Assembly: GCA_001803165.1 (NCBI GenBank) | Contig: MHAZ01000021.1 | Location: forward strand, 186,001 to 250,000 | DNA length: 64,000 bases | Direction: 5' to 3' | Source: Stygiobacter sp. RIFOXYC2_FULL_38_25 | GTDB taxonomy: Bacteria > Bacteroidota > Ignavibacteria > Ignavibacteriales > Melioribacteraceae | In this document: positions 25,690 to 34,582 of the stretch, one piece after another | Layout of the letters: every line of letters begins with the position of its first letter | Numbering within the stretch: position 1 is the first letter of the stretch | Position numbers and translations under genes: made by a program | The notes under the pieces: model-generated | Told to the model about the DNA's origin: nothing | Database searches by the model: none | The model's input: only the letters and a program-made list of their open reading frames with translations

Positions 25690-27744
25690 ATGAGACACGT
25701 AAAACACTTTGCGGCTTTTTTGATTACTGCTCTGTTGTTCAGTTGCAATATTAACGAACCCAACATGCCGCGGTGGGATGTTTCGCTAAATCTTCCGATA
25801 GCAAAGAAGAGTTATACTTTAATGGACTTGCTCGAAAAAAGCTCCGAACTGAAATACTACAAGGACGGCAGCAATCTGCTTTACTTCTCGCAAGAGCAAA
25901 ATATTGATAAGATTGATTTGAAGGACAAACTTAAAATTGATGCTGTCACCGAAACTGCTTCGGAAACAATCGGTTCAATTTCTATTGCCGGCGATTCGGT
26001 TACTACCGACATCGGTTTCGATTGGATAGCTCCCGGCTTACAACCTGGAATGAAAATTATTATTCCGCCGGTTAACGACGTTCCCGTTTCCATCAACACA
26101 GATATAATTGATGAATTTCTTTCAGTAAAGCTTGATGGCGGGACGATTGATCTATCTATTACAAATCAATTTCCTTCTCCGGTTTCTCTAACGCTTAAAA
26201 ACATTGTTCTTAAAAATTCTTCCGGAGGCGAAGTTGTTGCGCAATATAGCGGCAGCACAACTATTCCGGCAAAAGAGACAAAAACCATAAAAGCTATTGC
26301 AATTACGAAAGGCATATTTATTAAGAACCAGCTAAAACTTGAGTGTTTGGTTTCTACGAGTGGAAGCGGTTTAACTTTGATTACTTTGCCCCAAAATTCT
26401 TTCTCTGTTAAAGCTAAATTTGTAAACTTAAGCGTGGTAGAGGCGCAAGCAAAAATTCCGGCACAAGACCCGGTGGTAATTGATAACACAATAACTATTG
26501 ATGAAGGTGAAACACAGCCTACTAAGTTTTCCAACATAAAAATTGAAACCGGTTCTCTGACAATAAAAGTGACAAACAATTTGGACATTGACGCGACACT
26601 CACGCTTACGATTAACAATCTAAAAAATCCAAGCGGACAAACTTTTACGGAGATTCGTTCTATAGCAAGGAAACAAACGGTAACTCTGTTCAACAATTTT
26701 TCCTTGGCGGATTACTCAATAGTAAGTTTGAACGGCTCGCCGACGAACCAGATGAGCTACAAAATTTCTTTGCAAACAAAAGCTGCTTCGGATTTCCGAA
26801 CAATTAAAAGCACAGATGGATTTTCCGGCTTGGTAGAACTGAGTAATCTTCAGCTGAAAGATTTTAGCGGACAGCTACAGCCGCAAATTGTTTCGCCGGA
26901 ACGAAGCGCCGTTTCTCTTGATCTGCAAGACTTAAAGAACAAGCTGCAATTCCAGCAGATTAATCTTCGTAATCCACTCGTTCAGCTTCGGCTAAAGATT
27001 GGCTCGCAATTCGAATTCAAAATTGATGGAAGAATTGAAGCTAAAAATAGTCTGGGGCAGAGAGCTATTCTTGGTTTGAACAGCAGAACGCTCAACACAA
27101 CTTTACTAACTCCGGCGGATTCTATTTTATCAATCAACTCAGACAGCTTAAGTTTATTCTTCAAAAAATTCTCCCGTTTCCCGGATTCTTTAATTGTATT
27201 TGCCGGTGGAACGCTTAATCCCAATTACAAAACTGTTAGTCTGAAAAGCACAGATCAGATTTCGGGAAGAAGTGTTTTCGAACTCCCTCTCGATTTTGGA
27301 ATTGCCGATGCGCAGATAGCAGATTCTGTTGCTGTTGATTTATCAAACGACGAGCGCGATAATCTAAAAGATATTAATTCCTTAGAAGCCGGAGTTGTGC
27401 TCACAAACGGTTTGCCGGCATCAATCTCATTCACCGGAAAACTTTACGATCAGAATAATAATTTCTTGACTTACTTCCCGCCAAAATACTCAGATCAAGA
27501 TTCGATTCTAACATTTAACGGCGCGCTAACAGATGGTGCCGGAAATGTTTCTACTAAGAACAAACAAACCAAAACTGTAAAAGCGCTTAAGGCAGAGATT
27601 GATAAAATTGCAAAAGCCAAATACATGCGTGTAAGTTTCAGACTCAATACAACTGCGCCGGGCAACACTCCCGTTCGTTTTAGAACCACAGACGATTTAC
27701 TAATTCACGCTTTCGGTTCAACCAATTACCGTGTAAACCCATAA
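25690..27744 (+). CDS. Large hypothetical lipoprotein
   Basis: A 684-residue protein with an SPII signal (FAAFLITALLFSC), so likely lipid-anchored in the envelope. The mature part is beta-rich with recurring blocks such as TLKNIVLKNSSGGEVVAQYS and LTINNLKNPSGQTFTE, suggesting several Ig-like sandwich domains. No catalytic motif is evident. It is 7 bases ahead of the outer-membrane protein gene and divergent from the giant LTD gene, so the three probably form a surface-protein locus. The 217-base spacer at 25473-25689 should hold both promoters. Confidence 0.7.
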   Translation: MRHVKHFAAFLITALLFSCNINEPNMPRWDVSLNLPIAKKSYTLMDLLEKSSELKYYKDGSNLLYFSQEQNIDKIDLKDKLKIDAVTETASETIGSISIAGDSVTTDIGFDWIAPGLQPGMKIIIPPVNDVPVSINTDIIDEFLSVKLDGGTIDLSITNQFPSPVSLTLKNIVLKNSSGGEVVAQYSGSTTIPAKETKTIKAIAITKGIFIKNQLKLECLVSTSGSGLTLITLPQNSFSVKAKFVNLSVVEAQAKIPAQDPVVIDNTITIDEGETQPTKFSNIKIETGSLTIKVTNNLDIDATLTLTINNLKNPSGQTFTEIRSIARKQTVTLFNNFSLADYSIVSLNGSPTNQMSYKISLQTKAASDFRTIKSTDGFSGLVELSNLQLKDFSGQLQPQIVSPERSAVSLDLQDLKNKLQFQQINLRNPLVQLRLKIGSQFEFKIDGRIEAKNSLGQRAILGLNSRTLNTTLLTPADSILSINSDSLSLFFKKFSRFPDSLIVFAGGTLNPNYKTVSLKSTDQISGRSVFELPLDFGIADAQIADSVAVDLSNDERDNLKDINSLEAGVVLTNGLPASISFTGKLYDQNNNFLTYFPPKYSDQDSILTFNGALTDGAGNVSTKNKQTKTVKALKAEIDKIAKAKYMRVSFRLNTTAPGNTPVRFRTTDDLLIHAFGSTNYRVNP

Positions 27745-27751
27745 GGAGAAA

Positions 27752-29191
27752 GTGATGAAAAAAGTAAATCTGGTTACTGCTGTTTTGATTCTTATTCTTT
27801 CGAATTATATTCTTGCTCAGGGTGCCGGTTCAAACGGAGTTACAGACGCACGCTCTATGGGAATGGCTAAAACTTTTACAACTTCTTCGTTTGGAATTTA
27901 TGCGGTCGGAAAAAATCCGGCTAATGTTTTTCAAGATTCATCAAAGAAAGTAGAACTTATACTTCCCATTCCTCTGCCGAATGTTTCCGGCGCAGTGGGC
28001 TCTAATTTTATTTCTCTTGATGAATACAACTATTACTTCGGCACAAAGGTTACGGGAGCTGACGGCAAAACTACCGGCAGATTATTAACCGAGCAAGACA
28101 AAACAAAACTGAAAGATTTATTTGCCGATGGCGGAACGGTCTTTTCCGACATACACGTTCAGCTTGTAAGTATTTCTATTCAGCCGACAAAAGCCTTTGG
28201 CGCGTTGGCGTTTACAATTACAGATAGAATTTCCGGATTAATGACTTTTCCAAAAGGATTAATTGATTTGGGAATTGAGGGAAATCTTCCGAACAAGGTT
28301 TACAATTTTAACGACACTCAGTTTAAAGCAAGCTGGTTAAGAAAATATTCTTTCTCTTATGCACGCGATTTTAAGATTATTCCAAAGCTGTTTAAGAGTT
28401 TCAAAGTTGGCGCATCTATAAATTTTGTTAGCGGATTTTTCTACACCGGGCTTGATCACATTAAGACCGAATTAAAAACCGGCGAAGCAAATGCAATTAC
28501 CGGCAAGGGAGATTTTCTTGCATACTCTGCCTTCTCGCCGGATTTCAAAGTGAAGTACAACTTTGTAAAGGATGAAAAGAAAGAAGACTTTTCCGGAACT
28601 CCATTTCCAACTCCGGCTGGAAGCGGCGTAGGTTTTGATTTTGGAATCAGTACAATGCTAAGTAAAAATTTCTCGCTTGGCTTTTCTATCACGGACATTG
28701 GTAAAATAAAGTGGGATAAAAATGTTGCTCAGTATTCTTCCAACGCAGCAATTTATTTGGATGATCTAAGCGACAAAGCTCAACGCGATACTTTAGTAAA
28801 CCGTCTTACCGGAAAAGAGAGCGGCAAGTTTATAAGTTCTATCACAACTCAAATGGCAACCGCTCTGCATATCGGCGCATCATTAAAAGTAGAAAATGTT
28901 CCGGGTACAATGCTGCTCGCGTTGGATTATCACCAAGGAATGAATGATGAACCGGGCAACAATAAAAAAGCGCGTGTTGCGTTAGGAGTTGATTGGTACG
29001 ATCTCGGAATTTTTGCGCTTCGCACCGGCTGGTCTGTTGGCGGTTTTAATAAATTTAATTGGGGATTAGGCTTAGGTATTGATTTTGGTGTTATTGCCCT
29101 AAACTTTGGTTCACCGGATTTTCAAAATGTTGTCTCGCCAAACAAAGCTAAACGCATTACTTTTGCTTTTGATTCTGTTTGGAGGTTTTAG
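27752..29191 (+). CDS. Outer-membrane beta-barrel protein (DUF5723-like)
   Basis: A 479-residue exported protein with signal peptide (LVTAVLILILSNYILAQG). The mature N-terminus (GVTDARSMGMAKTFTTSSFG, then YAVGKNPANV) and many amphipathic strands (VGASINFVSGFFYTGLDHIK, LGFSITDIGKIKWD) resemble the DUF5723 or PorV-like barrels common in Bacteroidota. The C-terminus ends in Phe (TFAFDSVWRF), the usual BAM signal. It follows the lipoprotein gene with an AAGGAG Shine-Dalgarno and may work with it in the outer membrane. Confidence 0.78.
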   Translation: MMKKVNLVTAVLILILSNYILAQGAGSNGVTDARSMGMAKTFTTSSFGIYAVGKNPANVFQDSSKKVELILPIPLPNVSGAVGSNFISLDEYNYYFGTKVTGADGKTTGRLLTEQDKTKLKDLFADGGTVFSDIHVQLVSISIQPTKAFGALAFTITDRISGLMTFPKGLIDLGIEGNLPNKVYNFNDTQFKASWLRKYSFSYARDFKIIPKLFKSFKVGASINFVSGFFYTGLDHIKTELKTGEANAITGKGDFLAYSAFSPDFKVKYNFVKDEKKEDFSGTPFPTPAGSGVGFDFGISTMLSKNFSLGFSITDIGKIKWDKNVAQYSSNAAIYLDDLSDKAQRDTLVNRLTGKESGKFISSITTQMATALHIGASLKVENVPGTMLLALDYHQGMNDEPGNNKKARVALGVDWYDLGIFALRTGWSVGGFNKFNWGLGLGIDFGVIALNFGSPDFQNVVSPNKAKRITFAFDSVWRF

Positions 29192-29205
29192 ATAATTATA
29201 AATTT

Positions 29206-29332
29206 TAGAGAGGCAGTCTCAAAAGGTGAAAAAGTCATTTCGAGCGTAGTCGAGAAATGACAATTTTCGCTTGATTCACACTTCGACTCCGCTCAGTGTG
29301 ACTCTGAAATGGCTTTTGAGACAACCTCTCTA
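29206..29332. repeat. MITE-like palindromic element, copy 2 of the convergent-gene repeat family
   Basis: A 127-bp element with 20-bp terminal inverted repeats, TAGAGAGGCAGTCTCAAAAG (29206-29225) against the complement of CTTTTGAGACAACCTCTCTA (29313-29332), matching at 18 of 20. It is the copy at 12171 in reverse orientation. Inside are GTCATTTCGAGCGTAGTCGA with GAAATGAC and a CACACTTCGAC...GCTCAGTGTG hairpin. It fills the gap between the convergent barrel-protein and DUF6159-like genes. Confidence 0.87.
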
Positions 29333-29341
29333 TTTTATAAA

Positions 29342-30184
29342 TCATTTTAACCGAAATGCTTCGCTCACTAATCTCTCTTCAAAAAATCCGGTTGTTTTTC
29401 CTTCTGCCGCATAAATGTAAACCGCCGCTTCATAAATACTGCTTAACGTTGAGCTGATTAACGCGAGTAATATAAAAGAGAGTACAAACAGAGAGATAAC
29501 AAAAATCAGCATCCCGGTAGTTAAAACTTCTGCAAGCGCAACCATCGTGAGAACCATTGTTATAACCAAAGCAAGCGTTATAAATCCGGTAACCAAACCG
29601 ATACTTAAATTACCCGCAATCTGCTCTCCCCATGTTTTTTTCAATAGCGAAGTGCTCCGCTTGATTGCATCAATTGGTCCAATATTCTCAACCACCAGAA
29701 CAGGTATAACTAAAAATGTTGCAAGGTTCCATGCAAAGCTTAGAATTGATACAACTATCTTTCCGAAGATTCCTGAGCGCTCAGAAATGCTTCGCAAAAT
29801 CAAACCAACCGTTGCTGAAATGAAAGCGTAACCCAGAATAGTAGTTATGTGGCCGAATGCGATTTTGAATCCGTCGCTTACAGTTGGATTGCCGCCTCGC
29901 AAACGAATCATCGCTGCACCAACTAAAGCAGTGTTGCTAAAAATTATAATTGTGTATTGGACAAAATAAAAGACAAATCCGACTACATACTTTAGAATTC
30001 CGCTGTCGTTCAGTACTCCTTTATCAAAAAAGCCTGCAAAGAACATCGGCACCGCGAAACTTATGGTTACCAATATCACCGCAACTGTAGATAAGATTGG
30101 AAAAATTATCAGCTCTTTGTCTTCCCGTAAAACCGCCCAACTTGCTTTCATCAAGTTCCAGCTATTACTAAGTTTTGTAAACAT
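29342..30184 (-). CDS. Multi-spanning membrane protein (DUF6159-like)
   Basis: A 280-residue integral membrane protein with about six hydrophobic helices (IIFPILSTVAVILVTISFAV, VGFVFYFVQYTIIIFSNTAL, GLVTGFITLALVITMVLTMV, FVISLFVLSFILLALISST). The N-terminal NSWNLMKASWAVLREDKEL and the central VVENIGPIDAIKRSTSLLKK, then TWGEQI are characteristic of the DUF6159 group. Function is unknown. It lies 61 bases downstream of the SPFH gene on the same strand, with a REP hairpin in the spacer. Confidence 0.8.
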   Translation of the reverse strand: MFTKLSNSWNLMKASWAVLREDKELIIFPILSTVAVILVTISFAVPMFFAGFFDKGVLNDSGILKYVVGFVFYFVQYTIIIFSNTALVGAAMIRLRGGNPTVSDGFKIAFGHITTILGYAFISATVGLILRSISERSGIFGKIVVSILSFAWNLATFLVIPVLVVENIGPIDAIKRSTSLLKKTWGEQIAGNLSIGLVTGFITLALVITMVLTMVALAEVLTTGMLIFVISLFVLSFILLALISSTLSSIYEAAVYIYAAEGKTTGFFEERLVSEAFRLK

Positions 30185-30208
30185 AAGTCATCTCTCAATA
30201 TGATTTTA

Positions 30209-30233
30209 GTAGGGACGTTGTGTACAACGCCCC
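30209..30233. repeat. GTAG-type REP element
   Basis: GTAG (30209-30212) is followed by a hairpin GGGACGTTGT-GT-ACAACGCCCC with one A-C mismatch. The layout and the GTAGGG...CCC frame match the REP units at 4702-4756, while the stem interior differs. It sits in the spacer between the SPFH gene and the DUF6159-like gene. Confidence 0.65.
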
Positions 30234-30245
30234 AATAATAATTAT

Positions 30246-32309
30246 TTATGCCGCGTTTTGCTTATCATTCGTTGAAGTTTTTCCAGCTACAAGATTGGTT
30301 AAGAAAGCAGAAAGCAAACCGCCAAGATTGTCTCCTCCTTGAACAAGAAAATCCGGAGTAACTTTTATGTTGCCGCTTGCAATTTGTTTTGCAATTTCGA
30401 TTGCAGTAACACCTTGCTGACCGACAGCTTTATTTTGCAGCTCATAAGCTTTAGCGGTTGATTCACCAATCGCCAGAATCTTAGAACCTTCGGCATCACC
30501 TTTTGCTTTAATACCAAGAGCTTCGCCGGTAGCACGTAAGCGGATGCTTTCTGATTCACCTTCTGCAAAGCGAATTGCTTTCTGTTTATTCTGCTCTGCT
30601 ATTTTAACACCAATCTCGGCTTCAACTAGATTCTTTTGTTGATCTGCTTCAGCGCGAGTTTTTTCTGTAGCAATTCTTGTCTGCTCTGCTTTCTGCATAT
30701 CTTGATACATTGCCTGCTGCTGCTGAGCAATAATTTTCTTTGTCTGTGTATCCATTAACTCTTGCGGTAAATTGATTTGACAAATCAGAACGCTAACACA
30801 TTCAACATGATATTTTTCCAATTCAGCTTTCGCGCGTTCCTCAGCTTTGCGCTGCTCTTCCTGTCTGTCTTGCATAAAATTCATCGCGGAAGTTGAAGAT
30901 GCTTGGTTACGGAATGATGAATCAATCATTGGGTGGATTACATGAAGAATTAGATTTTCAATCGAACCAATTTTTGCAACCATGTACGGTGCTTGATCAG
31001 GACGAACTCGAATGACAACTTTTACAGAAACACTGATTTCGAAACCGTCGCGTGAAATAACTTTTAACGGATCGAAACGTGTTGAATCGGCGTTATCCCA
31101 ATCAATCGTAATGTTTGTTGTATCTATAACATAAGCCATGTACGCGCGGCGGTTTAAATAATAGAAACCCGGTCCCGCAACTTCTTGCTGAATACCGCGG
31201 TAACCTTTCGGCACCACGTAACGTTCAATTCCCATATTCAAACGTTTCTCAATTGCTTTATATGCCTCTGTGCCTGGTTTAACATCATCCAGCTTGGCGG
31301 CTTCAGTAATTGCATTTTTAACTTCTACGGGTTCATCACCAACGTTTGAAACAACTACGGCAACCTGTCCGCGCTCAACAACGGCAACATCATCAAGCTC
31401 GATTTTGAAAATTAACGGATTGATATAATACGTTCCCGGCTTGAGTACATCGAACTGCGGACCGCGTTGCCCGCCTGCTTGCAAAAATTTAGAAGCGTTT
31501 TGAAAATCATTATGCCCAACCACCGGTTTAGCAACATATTCCGCTTCCGGCAGAGGCTCGCCATCTAAAGCAGTTATTAATCCAACATTATTAGCCGGAA
31601 CAACAGTAGCGTTTTGAATTTCGACATGGAACAGGTCTGTATTGATACGGTAAGTTCCCGGGAACAATACTTCTATCTGCGGTCCTTTCTGCCCGCCATT
31701 CCGTAAGAAGTTTTCTCCGTTTTCAAAATTAGAATGTCCTTCAATTTTTTGAGCGAGTAAACGACCGGCTGGAATTGGTCCGCCGTCCATCGAAGTTATT
31801 AAACCAATTTTTCCTTTATCAATAAATATTGATGGCACTTTTCTAACATTAAACAGAACCGGATTTATTCTATAAACACCGGGGGGAAGAATTTCAATTT
31901 GCGGTCCCTTCTCGCCGCTGTTAATTAAAAATCTTTCCCCGTCTTGAAACGAATTATGTCCTTCTACAACCTTAGCAAAAATTTTACCGGGAGGAATCGC
32001 GTTTCCGTCAATTGATTCAATAATGCCGATTTCATTCTCAGTAATCACAGTGAATGAATATTTCTTCGGCACATATAAAAACGGAATTAGAAAGTGCAAG
32101 CCCGGTCCAAGCGTTCTTGCTTGAATACCAATTTCATTTGCAAGAGCGATAACTCGTCCTTGCGGCATTTTCTTGCCAAAGTATTTTCTTTCGATTACAG
32201 CAATTTCCCGTCCGCCAACTATCACAATTGATTTTGCAATTAGAACTATTACAATTAAACCAATTGCGTAGGGCAGAATATTGCTTAAAAGCTGTTCAAG
32301 ATTGTTCAT
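30246..32309 (-). CDS. SPFH/band 7 (flotillin-like) membrane protein with internal repeats
   Basis: A 687-residue protein. One N-terminal membrane helix (YAIGLIVIVLIAKSIVIVGG) is followed by a repeated module of about 70-75 residues between about residues 95 and 315. Three clear copies read IGLITSMDGGPIPAGRLLA, then EGHSNFENGENFL and NGGQKGPQIEVLFPGTYRI with variations, and degenerate copies flank them. The SPFH domain (ISVSVKVVIRVRPDQAPYMV) is at about 410-530, then a long Ala/Glu-rich coiled coil and a C-terminal flotillin-like tail (AKAYELQNKAVGQQGVTAIE). It likely forms a membrane scaffold. The repeats are an unusual expansion. Confidence 0.88.
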   Translation of the reverse strand: MNNLEQLLSNILPYAIGLIVIVLIAKSIVIVGGREIAVIERKYFGKKMPQGRVIALANEIGIQARTLGPGLHFLIPFLYVPKKYSFTVITENEIGIIESIDGNAIPPGKIFAKVVEGHNSFQDGERFLINSGEKGPQIEILPPGVYRINPVLFNVRKVPSIFIDKGKIGLITSMDGGPIPAGRLLAQKIEGHSNFENGENFLRNGGQKGPQIEVLFPGTYRINTDLFHVEIQNATVVPANNVGLITALDGEPLPEAEYVAKPVVGHNDFQNASKFLQAGGQRGPQFDVLKPGTYYINPLIFKIELDDVAVVERGQVAVVVSNVGDEPVEVKNAITEAAKLDDVKPGTEAYKAIEKRLNMGIERYVVPKGYRGIQQEVAGPGFYYLNRRAYMAYVIDTTNITIDWDNADSTRFDPLKVISRDGFEISVSVKVVIRVRPDQAPYMVAKIGSIENLILHVIHPMIDSSFRNQASSTSAMNFMQDRQEEQRKAEERAKAELEKYHVECVSVLICQINLPQELMDTQTKKIIAQQQQAMYQDMQKAEQTRIATEKTRAEADQQKNLVEAEIGVKIAEQNKQKAIRFAEGESESIRLRATGEALGIKAKGDAEGSKILAIGESTAKAYELQNKAVGQQGVTAIEIAKQIASGNIKVTPDFLVQGGDNLGGLLSAFLTNLVAGKTSTNDKQNAA

Positions 32310-32825
32310 ACATCTCCTCTAGTTATTATAGATTTTATTTAGGTGAATCTGTTGCAAAGACACACGTAACCTTCTAACAGATATACTTCGCTACAGAAGA
32401 ATCTGAAATTGATTTACTCTGTTAGAAGTAATTCTAAATACCCGGAATAGTCCTGGAAAGGTTTTTTGATTGTGGTTGAGAGTATAAAAATTGCTGCGGA
32501 TTGTGCATGGTTGCCCCCGTTAAATTACTTAAACAAAAAATTACTGATGATGAATCGTCTTGTCCTTCCATTTTACTTTTTCGTCCAATGTTTTCAGATA
32601 TTAAAAAACTTAATCTAAATATTGTTCCTAAAAATCTGTTTCAGTTTACGTTTTACATTATTCTTTTTCAACAGCATTTAGTTAGACGTACGAAAAGTAA
32701 AAGGTTTTATTTAAGATAGGTTGTTACTTTATAACTATGAGAATAAATTCTAAAACAATTGTTTATACTTTAGCCGATTGATAAGTTTACCGAGAATTTA
32801 TTTCAAAATATAATTGAGGACGTCT
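32310..32825. other. Gene-free gap with one long inverted repeat
   Basis: No convincing gene. CTTCTAACAGA (32371-32381) and TCTGTTAGAAG (32418-32428) form a perfect 11-bp inverted repeat around a 36-base loop just upstream of the SPFH gene. The rest is AT-rich. It must hold the divergent promoters for the SPFH gene (minus) and the PH-like/MFS pair (plus), but I cannot assign boxes. Confidence 0.5.
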
Positions 32826-33251
32826 GTGGAATCTTACAAACTGAAGCAAAATTTTACCGGCTTGTTTCAAGCTTACGGAACACCAATTTCGTTTATAGCT
32901 GTACTTGCTTACTTAGCTTTTACATTTTCCCAATTTAGCTCTCCATTTTTTATCATTTACTTTGCAGCAATTATTGCTTTTGCCGGCTACCGTTATTTCA
33001 TCTACATTAAGCGCCCAATGGAAATTGAAGTGACTGGCGAACAAATAAAAATGAAAGATATTTTGGGAAAGGTTACTGAAATAACTTTTGCCGACTTAAC
33101 TGATATTGAAATTAACAGACGAAAAGAACTATACATTTCTTTTAAGGAAACAAAACTTAGAGGATTAAATACATTTAAGAATTTTGCCCGTTTTATTGAT
33201 GATGTGAAAGTGAAAAACCCAAATACCAAGTTCTGGGGTTTTGAGAAGTAA
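32826..33251 (+). CDS. Two-helix membrane protein with PH-like C-terminal domain
   Basis: A 141-residue hypothetical protein. Two hydrophobic helices (FIAVLAYLAFTFSQFSSPFF, IIYFAAIIAFAGYRYFIYI) precede a cytosolic domain (MEIEVTGEQIKMKDILGKVT, then DLTDIEINRRKELYI) resembling bacterial PH-like/YcxB-type domains. The start is a GTG at 32826 with GAGGA about six bases upstream. A TTG twelve bases earlier is less likely. It ends two bases before the MFS transporter start and is co-transcribed with it. Confidence 0.65.
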   Translation: MESYKLKQNFTGLFQAYGTPISFIAVLAYLAFTFSQFSSPFFIIYFAAIIAFAGYRYFIYIKRPMEIEVTGEQIKMKDILGKVTEITFADLTDIEINRRKELYISFKETKLRGLNTFKNFARFIDDVKVKNPNTKFWGFEK

Positions 33252-33253
33252 CC

Positions 33254-34483
33254 TTGAACAAAAAAGACGCTTACGCTGCAATAAAAATTTTAGATTACCG
33301 CCGCTTCATTCTCGCGCGTTTTCTGTTAACGTTTGCAATTCACATGCAGTCTGTAATTGTAGGCTGGCAAATTTACGAACTAACACACGACGCGCTTTCT
33401 CTTGGAATGATTGGATTAGCTGAAGCTATTCCATTTTTATCCGTTGCGCTTTTTGCCGGACACGTTGCCGATACTGTTAACCGGAAAAAAATTATTCTTG
33501 TTACAAACATAATTTATGTTGTCTGCGCAATAGCTTTGCTTTTGATATCAACTCAATTCCATTTTGCTCTGGCAAAGTTTGGTGTGTTTCCTATTTATAT
33601 AATTATTTTCATTACGGGCTTGGCGCGAGGGTTTATGTCTCCTGCTACAAGCGCGTTTGCTGCTCAGTTAATTCCAAAAGAACTTTTCGGAAACGCTTCC
33701 ACCTGGAACAGTGTTGCATGGCAAACCGCGGAAATTTCCAGTCCGGCAATTGGCGGATTGGTTTATGGATTTTGGGGAGTTGGTGCAGCTTACTCTTTAG
33801 TTATAATTTTTAGTTTAGTTGGATGGTTTTTCTTTTCATCGGTTAAGAACAAACCTATGCCGGAAAAAACCAAAGAGGAACCAATTTCAAAAAGTTTAAC
33901 CGCCGGATTGAAATTTGTTTTTAGCAATCAAATTATACTCGGTTCTATCAGTTTGGATATGTTCGCGGTTTTCTTTGGAGGCGCGGTCGCGGTTCTACCA
34001 ATTTTCGCTGATCAGATTTTACATGTTGGCGCGCAAGGTTTAGGCTTTCTTCGCGCCGCGCCGGCTGTTGGTGCCGTGTTAATGTCCTTTATACAAGCTC
34101 ACAATCCGCCATTTAAGAATGCCGGTAGAAATCTTATCATCAGCGTTTTCCTTTTCGGACTTTGCATTATTGCATTCGCTATAGCGAGAAATTTTTACTT
34201 AGTATTGTTTGTGTTATTCCTTAGCGGTGCGGTTGATAATATAAGTGTGATAATCCGGCATACAATAATTCAAACATATACACCGGATGAAATGCGCGGC
34301 AGAGTTTCTGCTGTTAACGGAATTTTTATCGGCTCATCCAACGAACTTGGCTCGTTTGAATCCGGCGTGGCGGCTAAATTACTTGGGTTGATTCCTTCTG
34401 TAATTTTTGGGGGATGCATGACATTGATTGTGGCAACAGTTACAAGCTTCATTGCGCCAAAACTTCGCAAATTAAAAATGTAA
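33254..34483 (+). CDS. MFS transporter (MFS_3/EntS-like exporter)
   Basis: A 409-residue integral membrane protein with about twelve helices. The conserved loop 2-3 motif is GHVADTVNRKKIILVTN, with helix 1 starting RRFILARFLLTFAIHMQSVI and helices 7-12 after GLKFVFSNQIILGSISLDMF. The MFS_3 branch contains enterobactin exporters and drug efflux pumps; the substrate here is unknown. The start is a TTG at 33254, because the family N-terminus (DYRRFILARF) begins just after it and no ATG is available. Confidence 0.88.
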   Translation: MNKKDAYAAIKILDYRRFILARFLLTFAIHMQSVIVGWQIYELTHDALSLGMIGLAEAIPFLSVALFAGHVADTVNRKKIILVTNIIYVVCAIALLLISTQFHFALAKFGVFPIYIIIFITGLARGFMSPATSAFAAQLIPKELFGNASTWNSVAWQTAEISSPAIGGLVYGFWGVGAAYSLVIIFSLVGWFFFSSVKNKPMPEKTKEEPISKSLTAGLKFVFSNQIILGSISLDMFAVFFGGAVAVLPIFADQILHVGAQGLGFLRAAPAVGAVLMSFIQAHNPPFKNAGRNLIISVFLFGLCIIAFAIARNFYLVLFVLFLSGAVDNISVIIRHTIIQTYTPDEMRGRVSAVNGIFIGSSNELGSFESGVAAKLLGLIPSVIFGGCMTLIVATVTSFIAPKLRKLKM

Positions 34484-34582
34484 GCCCTCTCCAAAATGAA
34501 TTCCGATTAAATTTTTCTCCCTTACAAAAAACCTTTTCTTTAATTTGCACTCACATTTGAAACAATCCAGTTAGGATAAATT

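Noticed and set aside
26166-26696. 176-codon minus-strand frame inside the large lipoprotein gene
   Set aside because: Antisense shadow of a gene with a clear signal and downstream partner; no own features.
32501-32719. 72-codon open frame in the gap upstream of the PH-like/MFS pair
   Set aside because: Weak TTG/GTG-type start context, composition like the surrounding AT-rich spacer and no recognisable protein features.
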